A stretch of 64,000 bases of DNA from Blepharisma stoltei (Eukaryota; Ciliophora; Heterotrichea; Heterotrichida; Blepharismidae): the NCBI GenBank assembly GCA_914767885.1, contig CAJZBQ010000024.1:1-64000 (forward strand). Reading direction: 5' to 3'. Made by a program: the position numbers and the translations under genes. Positions 23,345 through 34,628 of this stretch are shown piece by piece (the stretch's first letter is position 1; every line of letters starts with the position of its first letter). Under the pieces are notes generated by a model that worked only from the letters and a program-made list of their open reading frames with translations, was not told the DNA's origin and did not search any database.

Positions 23345-23774
23345 GGAAAAATTGTTGATTAAATAAAAATTAATTAAAATTATATGCAGATTTTTTGAAA
23401 TGAGTTTGTATAATTTTTAAAAGTCTTTTATTAAACTACTAATCGCTTCACAATTTAAAGAAATTCCTGATGATTCTTAATATTTATTATTCTGTAGCAA
23501 TAATGAATTTTTTCATGCTCATTTGAATAGTGTATTATCAAGCATGAAATAATAACTCATATTCGATTTAATAGCAAAACTAAAATTTATGATTTCCAAT
23601 CAAAATGTTATTTAATTTTCTTTAGCTTTGTCTTGAGGTTTATTAAAAAATAAAAAGGGGTGGCTAGAAATATTACAAGCCTGCTCTCTCTAATTTTTCT
23701 ATTATTGGTTAAACCAATACTAAAATTAAATAGGGCAGCCCCCAAAAAATCATAAATAGCTGTTTCATATAGAT

Positions 23775-23927
23775 CTAAATCAATGAGTCTTTAGGTTTCA
23801 ATTGCTGTTTTGTTTTTGCTTTCTCATCCAATTCGTCTTCATCAAGGCACAAGAAATGATACCCTATAATCAAAATCACTACGACTGCTCCTAATACATT
23901 TAGCAGGAAATACAACTCGTACTCCAT
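23775..23927 (-). CDS. Small single-pass membrane protein (50 aa)
   Basis: ATG at 23927, TAG at 23775-23777. Residues 1-9 are MEYELYFLL; residues about 8-27 form a hydrophobic helix (NVLGAVVVILIIGYHFL), followed by an acidic then basic cytosolic-type tail (CLDEDELDEKAKTKQQLKPK). There is no signal-peptide cleavage motif. Family not recognised. It lies in the same orientation just downstream of the N-myristoylated-type gene. Short length makes the call tentative, but the codon pattern and helix-plus-charged-tail layout look real. Confidence 0.55.
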   Translation of the reverse strand: MEYELYFLLNVLGAVVVILIIGYHFLCLDEDELDEKAKTKQQLKPKDSLI

Positions 23928-24008
23928 TTATATATTTATAAACTTTTTACAATTTAATCCTATTACCTATATATAATCTCAAGCTCTATTAATTTAAAGA
24001 AAGAGCGT

Positions 24009-25547
24009 CTACTTCACTTTTCGCTTTTTCCTCACAATTTTAGTCACCAAACATTTGATCTCCTGGACCATTTCTTTAGTAACAATTGTTGTAGCAGTGA
24101 TTGTGTTTTTCGTCAAATCATCTGTCTCTACTTTGAACGGTGAAGACAAAACTGAAGGCAAACGAATAGGCTTTATTTTCCATTTTCCGAAGGCTGATCG
24201 GAGTCTAGATTTATAAATAATGATTGAGAGTCGTACAGCATTCAAACTCATATGCTTTTCATTCTGCGCTGCTAGGTCTTCAATTTTAGACTCAATCTCA
24301 CTGAGTTTTAGCTTGAATTCCTGAGTCTTGTCTTCTTTCTTTTTGGGACTTTTTCTTGGGAAAGGCGACCCATATTTTTCAACATTTTCAAGGTCTTTTA
24401 AGGCTTTTAACGATTCTTCATGGAATATGGTAGCTTTGGCTTTAAGCTGATTATTTTCTGATTCAAGGAGTTTTATTTTTTCTTTAAGAACTTCAGCATC
24501 CACAATTTCTGCAGGCGATTTACCAACTCTGGTCCCTCGACGACTTCTAGGGGCTGTTAAATATCGCCTTAACAGTATTGACCTGGCCCTTTCTACTTGG
24601 ACCTCGTGTACGTTTTCTTTTTCTATGCTGCTTTCATCATTTTTTTCCTTGCTAGAATTCAAGTTTTCGAAAGATTTTTCGAACCTGCTGTCATCAAGAC
24701 ATAACGAATCTGTAAATCTCACTGAATCAGTATGGGCGACGTTTAACTTTGAGTAGGAATTTTCTACGTCATGCCTTTCTATATTAATACTGTCAGGGAA
24801 TTTTTCTCAGTCGTGAAAAACTGTATCAGCAGTATTCTTGTGATGGATTTGCTGCACAGGACTTGAGTATAAAAACACGTTTTCCTTGTATCTCTGATTA
24901 ATCATAGTTCTAATACCAGCTGGGGTAAATAGCAAAGGATATTTCAGCAGTCTAGTTATAAATGCTCGCTTAGAAATCACATCTTTTTGCAGCAGGAGCA
25001 GATTTTTGGTTGCAAAAATAAAATCTTTTTGGGCATCAACAAGCTTTTTTTCAATTTCTGAAAGTTTTTCCATAGATATTTGGTCAGGCTTCTTGCCTAA
25101 AGCCATCCATACAAGATTGATTGCGATCGTAGAAATGATCTCAAGAAACGTTTCGACCTGCTCCCCCTTCAGTTCGATGACTTTATTATTAATTACATCG
25201 TGAAACAGAAGTGCTTTAGTCTTTAACTGGTCCTTAGTCAATAGAATGATCAAGGCTTTCAATTTCCTTGCATCAATTTTATCGTCCTGCTTAATTGTTT
25301 TGTACATTGAGCTAGCTCGCCCAGTGTTAAGTGGGAAAGAACTAGATGGAAATTTAAAGAAATACAAAATTTCTCAGAATGACTTGATGGTGATATAGTC
25401 TTCGGTTTCTTGGTTTGACTCTATGCACTCTATCATAGTTTCAGCCTGACATTCATTGAAGTTAAGCTGCTTCTCTCACTGCGATATTTTAACTTCATCT
25501 ATTTTCAAATGAGGGAGACCTAAGGTGTTTGAAGCCGAACATCCCAT
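24009..25547 (-). CDS. Predicted N-myristoylated coiled-coil protein (512 aa)
   Basis: ATG at 25547 begins MGCSAS, a good N-myristoylation plus palmitoylation signal, suggesting membrane attachment. The frame runs uninterrupted to TGA-free TAG/TAA at 24009, with Trp encoded by TGA at three places (ISQWEKQ, IKSFWEI, VFHDWEK); taken as stops they would split the gene into three. The middle is helical (residues about 110-250), and there is a coiled coil near LKEKIKLLESENNQLKAKA; the C-terminus is basic (KIVRKKRKVK). No catalytic domain is recognised. It is divergent from the Cache-HAMP gene, sharing a 235-bp upstream region. Confidence 0.85.
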
Positions 25548-25782
25548 ATTTTATTACCAAATTATAAATTCTATAACTGATTAAGTAAAAATTTGCCTGA
25601 GAGATCTGCTTCATCATTCGTGTGGATTTCGTTATGTTGAATTAATTAAAATGGAACTATCGGGCCCGATCTTGAATTTCAAATGAAATTTGCGTTTTAA
25701 GGTGATCAATAAATTTGCAAAAATAAATATAGAGAAATAAAATAGCTAAATGTGTAACCCTTTATTACACATCTGGAAGGAA

Positions 25783-27273
25783 ATGATCTCAGTGTCAAAG
25801 ACGTGATCAATCAAGAACCAGATGATGATCTGCTATTTAATGACCATGCTCATCATTATTCTCCTCATCATCTTTTTCCAAATCTTCAATCTCAATCTCT
25901 TAGAAGTCTCAACCACTAACAGGATGGAGGAAGCTTTGGACAAGCAGGCTAGAGAAAATATGCTGAGCTTGATCAGAGAAAGCGGGGCTTATATTTTTTC
26001 TAAATTCCAAGAAGTCTTTATCATGTTCGATGTTGTTGGCCAAATGCTCATCAGCATGTATAATGAAAATACCTTTGCACTGGAGTATTTAACACCTATG
26101 AGATTTTCCAGCATCCCAGCTTCAGAGTTATCAAGCAATGTGTCGTTTTATGAAGGGCAGAATATCAGTTATTCGTATAGCTGCTTTTATAATTTCAGCT
26201 CAACTTATGATGGAACTTTGCTTAAAAAGGTGTCAAGATTTGATAATATCTGGAAAATGCTACTGGATTTGACGACTGGGACAGCCATCAGATTTTATAT
26301 TTTATTCGAAGAGGGAAATTTTATGGTCATTTATCCAGCCTCAAATCTGCCGAAAGGCTATAATCCGTATACGCAAATATGGTATACAACTTTTATTGAG
26401 AACCAAAATTCAACGACCTTGGCGACTACTTCTTATAAAGATATCATAGGTGATGGCAAAGGAATTATCTCGCTAGTTGCGCCTTTAAATAATGCATATG
26501 GACAGAGAATTGGCTTAATTGTTGCAGACTTGCCAATTGTGTTTATAAATCAAGAAATATCGAAGATTTCTTATTTAAATAGTGGACAAACAGGACTGAT
26601 TTATAAAAATGGTGACATTCTGCAGTCCCCCAACACAGGGTGGTGGAGCAATAAGTACAAAAACATTGACCAGATCCCAGACAAAGTTTTCTGAAAACAA
26701 GTTTCGTCTACCTCGCCGCCTATTGGAATCTACTATTTAATAGACGATAATGTGATTTATAGGGTCGCTACTTATCCAGTGATGGACTCTGCAATAGACT
26801 CAACTAACTGGTACTTTTTATTAATGCTTTTTGTGAGCGAAGAAGAAATCATGGAAGACAAAAACGACAGCCAAACTAAAATTGAGGACTTTGGGGTCAT
26901 TTTGCTGATTTCTACAATCCTCTGCTCTATAGCTACTATGTCAGTTGTCACAGTTTGCATTTATTTCTTGGCAAGGCTCATTTTGAAGCCAATTAATGGT
27001 GTTATTGATTTCACGAATAAAATTAACGCGACGATTGACAGTGAAAAAGACCCAGTCACACTTGAAGAGCTGAACAGCTTGTATGAAGGCGAGGACCAAG
27101 TTGCCCACCTCGTCAAGGCTTTTAAGTCATTTGCTAGCAATCTAATAAACCGAACCGATGATAGGATGCCTAAGCCTTTGTTAATATCTCAGAAGCGAAT
27201 TTTTCCTCCAAATGAGTTTTATTTGAATAAGCGACTGAATTTGAGAGGAATGATTAATCAAATAAGAGAGTAA
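25783..27273 (+). CDS. Membrane receptor-like protein with Cache sensor and HAMP domains (496 aa)
   Basis: ATG 25783 (MISVSKTW, TGA as Trp) is chosen because it precedes a positively charged cap and the first membrane helix (residues about 17-38). An extracellular double-Cache-like domain follows (about 50-330; FYILFEEGNFMVIYPASN, LVAPLNNAYGQRIGLIVADL, SGQTGLIYKNGDIL), then a second helix (about 372-401, VILLISTILCSIATMSVVTV) and a HAMP-like segment (LILKPINGVIDFTNKIN, GEDQVAHLVKAFKSFASN). It ends 45 residues later without kinase or cyclase. Cache domains bind small ligands outside the cell. Stop at 27271-27273, only 19 bp before the next ATG. Confidence 0.85.
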
Positions 27274-27292
27274 TATTTTTTTAATATAAACA

Positions 27293-30200
27293 ATGAAGCA
27301 CTCCTTCCCATCCCTGAAAATGACAGGGAATAATACAATGGTCTCTATTCCTATGCCCAGCAGAGTCCACAAAAGATCGTCTTCTCAGTTTTATAGCGAA
27401 ACGACACAAAATTCTACTATCAACTCCAAAGATTTTGACTTATTTCCCCTCTGTAAGCGAACAAAACCTTGAATAAATCCCTATTTTTTACCCAAAAACC
27501 CACCTCCTTGACAAACATAATTCTTATAAAAATATTTTGATATAAGTGATAAATTATAATAACGAAATCTATAGGTAAATTTAAAATAGCTTGCATTTTA
27601 AAATATAAATTTATAAATATTGCTTTAAAATATTTAAAATTCGGATTTTAAATTTGAAAAAATAAATTAAATAAAATTTTCTAAAAAAAAATAACCGCTC
27701 TTAAGCGAACAAATTTTGAACACGGAGGTGGGAGAGTTAGCAAAGTCTTCTGAGCTGAGTTTTACAAATAGCTTACATTATTCTTCCACGAGGAAGGGAT
27801 CTGATACACTACTAGTCGCTGAATTTCAGCGGCTTGACAAAGAGCTGGAAATAAAAGAAGTCGAGTTAGAAGGGCTGAGGCATTTAAATTCATCTCAACA
27901 ATATCTATGTGAAAAAGAATACGAAATCTATCGATGGTATTTAGAAGAGCTAGCTTTAAGCTTATTGCATAAAGATAAAGGAATTAGCAACCGAATAATT
28001 AAAGGAATTACTGGATTTTTAAAAGTCGCAAAAAAGTCGTTTTCAGCAAAACCAATTGAAGAAAGCCAGCCCAAAAAACGCCATAAAGAAAATTCATCTC
28101 AAACTGAAGAAATAGATGACAAGGAAGAGATCAGATTTTGCTCCACCCCAGAGCTTAATTTTATAAGAGACCTGAGTGGAAAATTGCAGAATGTCCGATT
28201 CTCGAAAATCACAAAGAAATTGTGCGATCTTTATGACTCTATATGCAAAATGCATACAGAAGTCCCAATATCTCCTACAGAACTCCCAGACGGTTATGAT
28301 TTTGACGAGTACAAAGCAGCGAAGCTGCTTGAAGCAAATATCCATGATTTTCACAGTAAGCTTACTGTGACATTTTCAAAAGGACAGCCAAAACAAAATG
28401 CCAATGGAAATGACAAAGAAACACAAACAGACACTGCTGATAGAAAAGAGTCGAAGAAAGGAAAAGACCCTTTGCTGCAAGATAAAGAAATAGATACTGA
28501 GCTTCTGAAACAAAAATACAATCACTTAATAAGTGAAAACAAAAGGCTCGAAGATGTAATCAATAAAATGAAGCATAACTTGCAAGACATAGAAAAGAAA
28601 TTTAATGATAACGAATTTGAAGCTTTTCAAGCCAAAAATAAGCAAACAGCTATTGAGGAAGAGCTGAAGGCAAGTAAGGAAAGAAACTCGCTGCTTTCTA
28701 ATAAACTCATTGATAAGGATAAGGTCTTAAAAGCTATGAGAGCGGAAATAAATGATTTTAAAGTGAAGCTTATTGGGAAAAGAAATAAGCTGTCATCTTT
28801 AAGAGACAATCTTTTCCAGACTACTGTACATTTAAATTAAGTTAATTTAAGAGCTTAAGGTCTTCCAGATTTGATGCCTCCACACGCTTTCGATCACCGG
28901 ATACCTCCTCGTCAGGAATAGTAACGGTCAAAGAGCCCCAAAGCACCGGTCTCCTCAGGGACTAGGACCTGAACTAGTCTTCCTTGAGTTTCGACGGGCT
29001 AGAAAGACCCTAATGCTGAATTCTTGCGGGTACTATGGAGGAAAGGCTATCCAATATCTCCTTTCGGTCACCTAGAGGAAGGGTAAGGCCCGAAAACTAT
29101 CCGGATAGAATGTCCACCAGCTGACTTCAAAAGCCACCCAACCCATATGGCAGCCATACAGTGTGCTTAGAGCGAGAATCAAGGGCTTATGCCTTGGCTT
29201 ATTCTATAAAGCCATTTTGGCGCCCACAGTGGTGCGTTGCTGGTAAAGATATATTTTTCGCCACCATGTTAATTATTCTGCTTTACATTTAAGGATAGCT
29301 GAAGAAAAACTCAAGCAAATTGAGGATTCCTGGCAGAAGAAATTTGGAGGGCCATATCATTTTTTGGAAATTGATGCAAATGAAATCATTAAAAAATATA
29401 AAATTTTCAAGATTGGCCAAAGTGACGAGGAAATTGATGCAAAAGCAAGCGAAATTGAGGCTCCAGACTGGGATTCTGGTGATATTGATTTTTCTGATTT
29501 GAGAAAAATGAATGAAGGCTATCGAAAGACTTCACAAAACTATCCAAAGGCTAGCAGAGCGACTAGATATAAAGGAAATGCTCCATCTGCACGTGCAGAG
29601 AATGAAGGAAAAGAGCCTGGCGAAGGTAAAAAAGAAGACGTAGAAGCAAGCAATAGGAGGAAAGTACCCAATGGCCAGAAAGGAAAGTATAATGGCAATC
29701 TAGGAATACTACAAAATGAATCTGAAGAAGAGGAAGAAGATGAAAGAGAAGAAAACAGAAGCAAAAATGATGCAAGAAGTAGAGAAAATAGTAAGCAAGA
29801 AAGAAGAGTCGTCTATGATAATATCTCTGCGAAATCGCAAGGAATTGGGCTAAAAAGTGCTGGGAATTCAGAAGGCCAGAAGGCAGCTGAGTCTGCTAAT
29901 GATACTATTGAGTCACAAAGGGGTGTGCTTCAATCTAAAGACAAAGGCCGAAATGTCTCCCAGAGTGCCATTCAGACTCACTTATCAAAAACCGAGTTTT
30001 CTAATTCTATAAGAAATGAAGAAACTGTTCAAGACTCAGAAATTGAGTCAGAAATCGATGATTTTCCACAAGCACAAGCTCTTAGAAAACAAGAAAAAGA
30101 GCTTATAGCCAATCTGAATGATTTAGAGAAAAAATTTTTGGATTCTTTAAGCTATGATCAGCAGATTCTTTATAAGGCTTATAAGGAGTCTCTCGACCAT

Positions 30201-30937
30201 TTTAAGCTAGCCCAAAAACTTTCCAATATTAAGATCTTTTCCAAGTACACTCAATTTAATCTTTCAGAATTTTCATTGAGCAGTCCTCAGTCAAGAAAAG
30301 CTAGAGAGACCAGCTCATCTCCATCCAAAATTCGTAGGTCGCGTTTAGAAGGAGATACCATTATTGGTCCTACAATGGTTGTCATCCACAGGCCAACACT
30401 CTCTGAGAATTTCAGTAGGGAGTATGAGGGGTTGATTGGAAATGACCAAATAAAACTCCCACCATTACTCCCCCTCCGTGAGCGAAAAAGAAAATTTTCG
30501 CTCACAGAGGTTTTTTTTTTCGAAATTTAAAAAATCCCAATATTAATTTAATTTGGAAAATTTATGGTTTAAATGCAATTTGTTTCAAATTAAACAGAGT
30601 TAGCTAGATATTTCATTATACTAATAATCACTTATATAAATAAAAAATTTTTTGTTAGCTCACGAAGGGTGGGATTTTTGGTCAAAAAGTAGGGATTTTG
30701 CCAATGGTTTTGTTCGCTCATGGAGTGGGGTTAGTAATTTCAATTTTCAGCAGTGAGGCTGAAGCTCAAAATCTTTCCCCACGAGTAAAATCGGAGCTAA
30801 TAAAGTGCTTTGAAGGCCATGACGAAAGAAAATGCGAGACTGAGTGCATTCATTTAAAAAGAGCTATGATGATACGACAGAAATGCCGAGGAGTCCCTTA
30901 TCCTTTGAAAAAGACTTTGATAAACGATTTAAACTAA
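27293..30937 (+). CDS. Long coiled-coil protein, interrupted by three germline insertions (874 aa after removal)
   Basis: ATG 27293 (MKHSFPSLKMTGNN). Removing 27440-27736 (family A), 28827-29283 (retro-like) and 30465-30730 (family A) leaves 875 codons including TAA 30935-30937 with no other stop; joins read DFDL/AKSSEL, TVHL/RIAEEKL and KLPPL/VISIFSS. The N-terminal half is helical with heptads (LKQKYNHLISENKRLEDVIN), the middle is low-complexity Lys/Glu-rich (ESEEEEEDEREENRSK), and the C-terminus is Cys-containing (CFEGHDERKCETEC). No known domain; probably structural or cytoskeletal (weak inference). Confidence 0.85.
27440..27739 (+). mobile_element. Family A IES in the long coiled-coil gene, first insertion
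   Basis: TTA direct repeats at 27440-27442 and 27737-27739; the left end reads TTTCCCCTCTGTAAGCGAAC and the right end GAACACGGAGGTGGGAGAG. It is a deletion derivative (297 bp) of the about 377-bp family A. Excision restores the 5' coding region including the start codon. Confidence 0.9.
28827..29292. mobile_element. Retro-like GC-richer insertion in the coiled-coil gene
   Basis: 448 bp of less AT-rich sequence between direct repeats TACATTTAA (28827-28835 and 29284-29292). Joining at the repeat gives codons CAT-TTA-AGG in frame. On the reverse strand it starts AT-rich then AACATGGTGGCG, and ends CTTAAATTAACTTAAT. No inverted repeats and no ORF shared with known transposases. The repeat starts with TA, so TA-type excision is possible. 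Confidence 0.75.
30465..30733 (-). mobile_element. Family A IES in the long coiled-coil gene, last insertion
   Basis: TTA repeats at 30465-30467 and 30731-30733. The hairpin end is at left (CTCCGTGAGCGA / TCGCTCACAGAGG), the direct-copy end at right (GTTTTGTTCGCTCATGGAGT). Excising 266 bp changes frame exactly as needed to join KLPPL to VISIFSS. Confidence 0.92.
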
Positions 30938-31133
30938 ATTGTGATTATTATTCATTGCCTCCTAACTTTAAAAAAATAGATATCTACTCTACATATATAA
31001 AAAACTACCATTTTTATTAGAGATAAACGAACTCCCATAATTGCTAGATTTATTTAATTCAACAATCTCAAAAGTATTGAAATTTGATTTATCATTACTG
31101 TAAACCTATACACCACACTATAAAATTGAAAAA

Positions 31134-32404
31134 TTAACTCTGTTCTTTCGTTTTTCTATTATGCCTGCTAAAAATTTCCCTTGGAAAGCGGAATTGTTTT
31201 TTTGGCGAATTTTGGTTTGACCACAAATGTCTGCTACGAAAAGTGACAAGTTCCTCCGAATTTTCATTCGAAGCCTGGCTATTTTTGAATGACAAATTCA
31301 ATGCCAAGGGTAACTGGCTCACCTCAGGCGATCTATGTTTTTCTTGGCTTCCATTTCTCCAAGGAGTTATCGACCGTGAGGAATTGATGCACCTGATTTT
31401 TCTTTCTTTCTCCAGTTGAGACACTGCGATTTGGAACAATTTAAGTGGCTCTTTGCGAAGTCTCACATTTTTTTCTTTACTCCCCCCCTCCGTAAGTGAA
31501 CAAAACCATTAGAAAAATCGCCATTTTTTTGCACAAAGACCCACCCTCCGTGAGTGAACAAATATTTTTTTAATAGAAAAATTTTTTATGGATAAAAATT
31601 TTGATATATAAGTGATAATTATTATAATGAAATCTAAAGCTAATTCTGTTTAATTTTAAACAGATTGCTTTTTAAAACATAAATTTTATAAATTAAATTA
31701 ATATTTGCTTTCCAATTTTTGCAAATTGGGATTTTTTTAAAATTCGAAAAAAAAAAATTCTATAAAATTTATATATAAATTTTTTTAAAATAAAAAAATT
31801 AACCCTCCGTGAGTGAACAAAATTTTTTTGTTCACTCACGGAGGGGGGGGGAGTTAGAAGACCTGATGAACTGGATTTGATCTTCTTGCTCTTTCAATTG
31901 CTGCCTAAGTTCGTCTTGTTCTTTTAGCAGCTGATTGCAAAGCTGATTTAGGACTTCGATTTCTTTATTTGTTTTTTTTTGGGGATTGGACTCGACACTA
32001 GAAGTTGCAGTTGAGCTTTCTTCAAAAGCAATTTTGTATCGCCTTAATCTTGGAGTGCATTTTTTGCTGGTTAAACTTGTCTCAGAGGGAGGTTTTGGAA
32101 TTAAGATCAGCTCATTTGGAGGCTTGCTGATGGGTTTTGGCAATGCTGACTTATCTTCTTTGAAGAATAGATTTCTTTTGCAAACTGGGCCCACACTTAT
32201 GCATCTCGGAGGCACTTTTGGAGGGTTTAAACAGTTTTCTAAAGGTTTTAAATTGGAAAGTCTGCCCTGATTGGGGCATTGGTTGAGGTTTATAAGTCTT
32301 ACAGGTCTTGGGCTTGAGTGATAGCTTATAATTTTGGGCTGAAAGTCGTTGATGTCGTCATTTTTACTCATATTTAATATTATTTCATTCTGGTTTTGAG
32401 TCAT
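31134..32404 (-). CDS. Proline-rich and coiled-coil protein of unknown function (297 aa, one IES)
   Basis: ATG at 32404 (MTQNQNEIILNMSK) to TAA/TAG at 31134. Removing 31478-31854 (377 bp, family A) joins QFIRSS to KEKNVRLRKEP and gives 298 codons. The first 120 residues are Pro-rich (PKPISKPPNELILIPKPPSE), followed by a coiled coil (LNQLCNQLLKEQDELRQQL) and a basic C-terminus. Family not recognised. Without excision the frame runs into the element end (NSPPLRE), which is an artefact. Confidence 0.8.
31477..31856 (+). mobile_element. Family A IES, full-length reference copy
   Basis: TTA at 31477-31479 and 31854-31856. The left end is CTCCCCCCCTCCGTAAGTGA plus a second direct copy about 60 bp in (CACCCTCCGTGAGTGAACAA). 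The right end is a long hairpin (CCCTCCGTGAGTGAACAAAA / TTTTGTTCACTCACGGAGGG) closing with GGGGAG-TTA. The interior is AT-rich and non-coding. Its removal restores the surrounding gene. Confidence 0.95.
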
Positions 32405-33654
32405 TATTATAATTACATTTAAATTTTTTTAGTTAAAATGCGAGGGATTTATAAAAAATAGATTAAAATTGAGGAAAAAAATTGAAGACTGAATACTAAT
32501 ATAAAAAAGTGAAGAAATTAATAGTTTTTTTTAAATTAAGCTAATATTATCCAGAAATTTAATCTAAGTATATCAGTGATTGAATTTCATAGCTCATGTG
32601 CAAATTATATTATATATATTGGATGCTAAATATATTAAATATTCCCAAATATTTTTTTAATGCTTGTCATCCTTTTCAGTAATAATATCTGATTTCTTCA
32701 AACCTATCTATTTTCTATAGATTTACTCTTTTTAAGTAGCATATTAAATTAAATAAATTATTGCTTAATTCTTGACTGGTTAGGAACTCTTAAACTTACA
32801 CTTAGTTAGATTATAGAAAATCCCCCTAGGGTCCTAAGATCCTTATTCCCTTCCACTGTCTGCTTCGCCGACAGTTGTCTCATGACCTTCAAAGTCTTGC
32901 TCCTATCAGACATGGGCCTGCACATACTCCCTGGCAATCTGAAAGCTTGGGTCACCATGCCGCACGCTAACAATTTCAAAATAATTTGAAAAAATTTTCT
33001 GTCACCTGTCGGCTAAGATAAAAATTCATGGTTCAGGACACAACGCATAGCATCATAGTGGGTAAGTTCCTGATAGACCAGGAGGAAACTCACTGGTATT
33101 GCTGGGACACCCCTTTCAACTCTGAACTCCATATTCCTCTAGGTAAAACCCTTGACCTGGATGTGAGCCTGCAGTCTGCCAACTCGGACATTGCACTCCA
33201 CAAACCAAGTAAAACCTTACTAGGGACATATAACAAGCGCCAAAACTCCTTCCACAAGATCCCTGAATCTCCTTGCTACAGGTGCTAAGAGGTTGGATTG
33301 ATTTGTCATTCGATTTTTATGTATAAGGGTTGATTCGCCACGCTATTTTTATGCATGGTCAGGAACTCAAAATAACAAATTTTGACAGCCTGAAACAAAG
33401 AGCACATACTCTCTGCTTCATGCGAAGGAAGTTGATGTTTTAGGATGCCTTCTCAACTAATGCATTTTCTCATCAGTATTCACATCGAAGAATACAATGG
33501 ATTTTTTCTTCCCCCAGTAATTATATATAGAGCAACGCCCAAACAGATCAGCTGCTTTTGGACTTATAAGTATACTTTTAAAAAAATATGTGCACATATA
33601 CTGAGACTAAAAACCCAAAAGGTCTCCTATGGAACCCATCCTCCCTCAACAACT
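32405..33654. other. Intergenic region; GC-richer block at about 32820-33430
   Basis: After 400 bp of AT-rich sequence there is a block of clearly higher GC with one open frame (33028-33288) lacking domain similarity. Its composition matches the retro-like insertions, but no flanking direct repeat could be fixed. Confidence 0.4.
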
Positions 33655-34025
33655 ATTAGTCATAACCATCCATTTTCGTTTTGGAAATCTTTAAATATAT
33701 GTTTCTTTTGGCCATCCAGTACATCAAGCAGCAGAATCATATTTTCAAATGTATAGGCTAACAAGTATTGTCCATCTTCACTTAATTCCTTTGTTTTCAG
33801 GGCACTAATTTTTTCACACAAAATAGCGCCATCTGCATAGTTGCTTGCATCAGTCAGTTTGATATAATTCTTTGACATTTTGAGTTGCAATTGGATAAGA
33901 AACCGCAAAAATTGCTCCAAAAGGGTCAAACGCGCACATTCCTTCAGCTGAAGTCTCTTTTTCATCAAGCCTTTCCAGAGTTCTTCTGCTTCTAGAATGA
34001 TCTCTTCATTAGCAATAAGTGTATT
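33655..34025 (-). pseudogene. Relic of a WDR82/Swd2-like WD40 gene
   Basis: In one frame the minus strand reads EGMCAFDPFGAIFAVSYP and continues in another as KLTDASNYADGAILCEKISA and LSEDGQYLLAYTFENMILLL, then DVLDGQKKHIFKDFQNENG. This order matches the middle of WDR82/Swd2 (AFDP.G, KLYD, SxDGxxLL, DAxxGxxxHxF). Both ends are missing and there is a frameshift between the blocks. WDR82 is a subunit of the Set1/COMPASS H3K4 methyltransferase and of a phosphatase complex; this copy cannot make it. Confidence 0.6.
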
Positions 34026-34033
34026 CGATTAAC

Positions 34034-34590
34034 TATTTTCTTCAATATATGTAATATAAGACTATCGATAAGCTCATTTTCAGGTCACTTTCAGGTCCGT
34101 ATTCTCTTTCCTAATAGTTCTCTGCTTGCAAATTTCACGACTTAGCGAAAGTTGCTCCTTAGTGGCGAGGAGAAAATCCTCGCTATTCTGTAGTCAGAAG
34201 ATTTGCGCCCGCTGCGTCGTGTGTCAGCGCATAGCAATGAAAATTCAAAAGTTAAAAATTATGGTACACTGTCTGCAAGATGGAAACTTAAAACTCAGGA
34301 CGCAATACCTGCTATTGATTTAGAAGATATTCTTAATTGAACAATAAATACCTTTGAAATTTCTGACAGCTCTCTTTCCAGTTTCGTGTCCCATTTCCTC
34401 ATGAGGAAACCCTGCCTCAGGATTGAACTTGAGCTATTAGCTCAGCATAATGGTTCACTTGCGCTAGTAAAATCTTGCCGGATACACATATCAGCTGCAA
34501 CTCTCCTTTCCTAAGGTCCCCTACTTCTTGTGAGTAACCAGCTATAGGAGTTAATGGGTGCGCAATTGCAATATATATTTTCTTCAATAT
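34034..34590. mobile_element. Retro-like insertion with 15-bp direct repeats
   Basis: 527 bp flanked by perfect TATTTTCTTCAATAT copies (34034-34048 and 34576-34590). Higher GC than the flanks, no terminal inverted repeats, no long ORF. It lies between genes, upstream of the WDR82 relic. Confidence 0.75.
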
Positions 34591-34628
34591 TTATAATTTA
34601 TTATTGCAAGCATTTCCCAACTGAAAAT

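Larger units (their letters stand above)
22130..23774. other. Intergenic region with two family A elements
   Basis: Between the divergent-looking WD gene and the small membrane protein. Besides the two elements listed, 22549-22920 is a less AT-rich stretch containing GGGTTCGTACT (a weak B-box-like match); no gene is seen. Confidence 0.5.

Noticed and set aside
33028-33288. An 86-codon open frame in a GC-richer block
   Set aside because: No domain, no codon pattern like neighbouring genes, and the block resembles the retro-like insertions.
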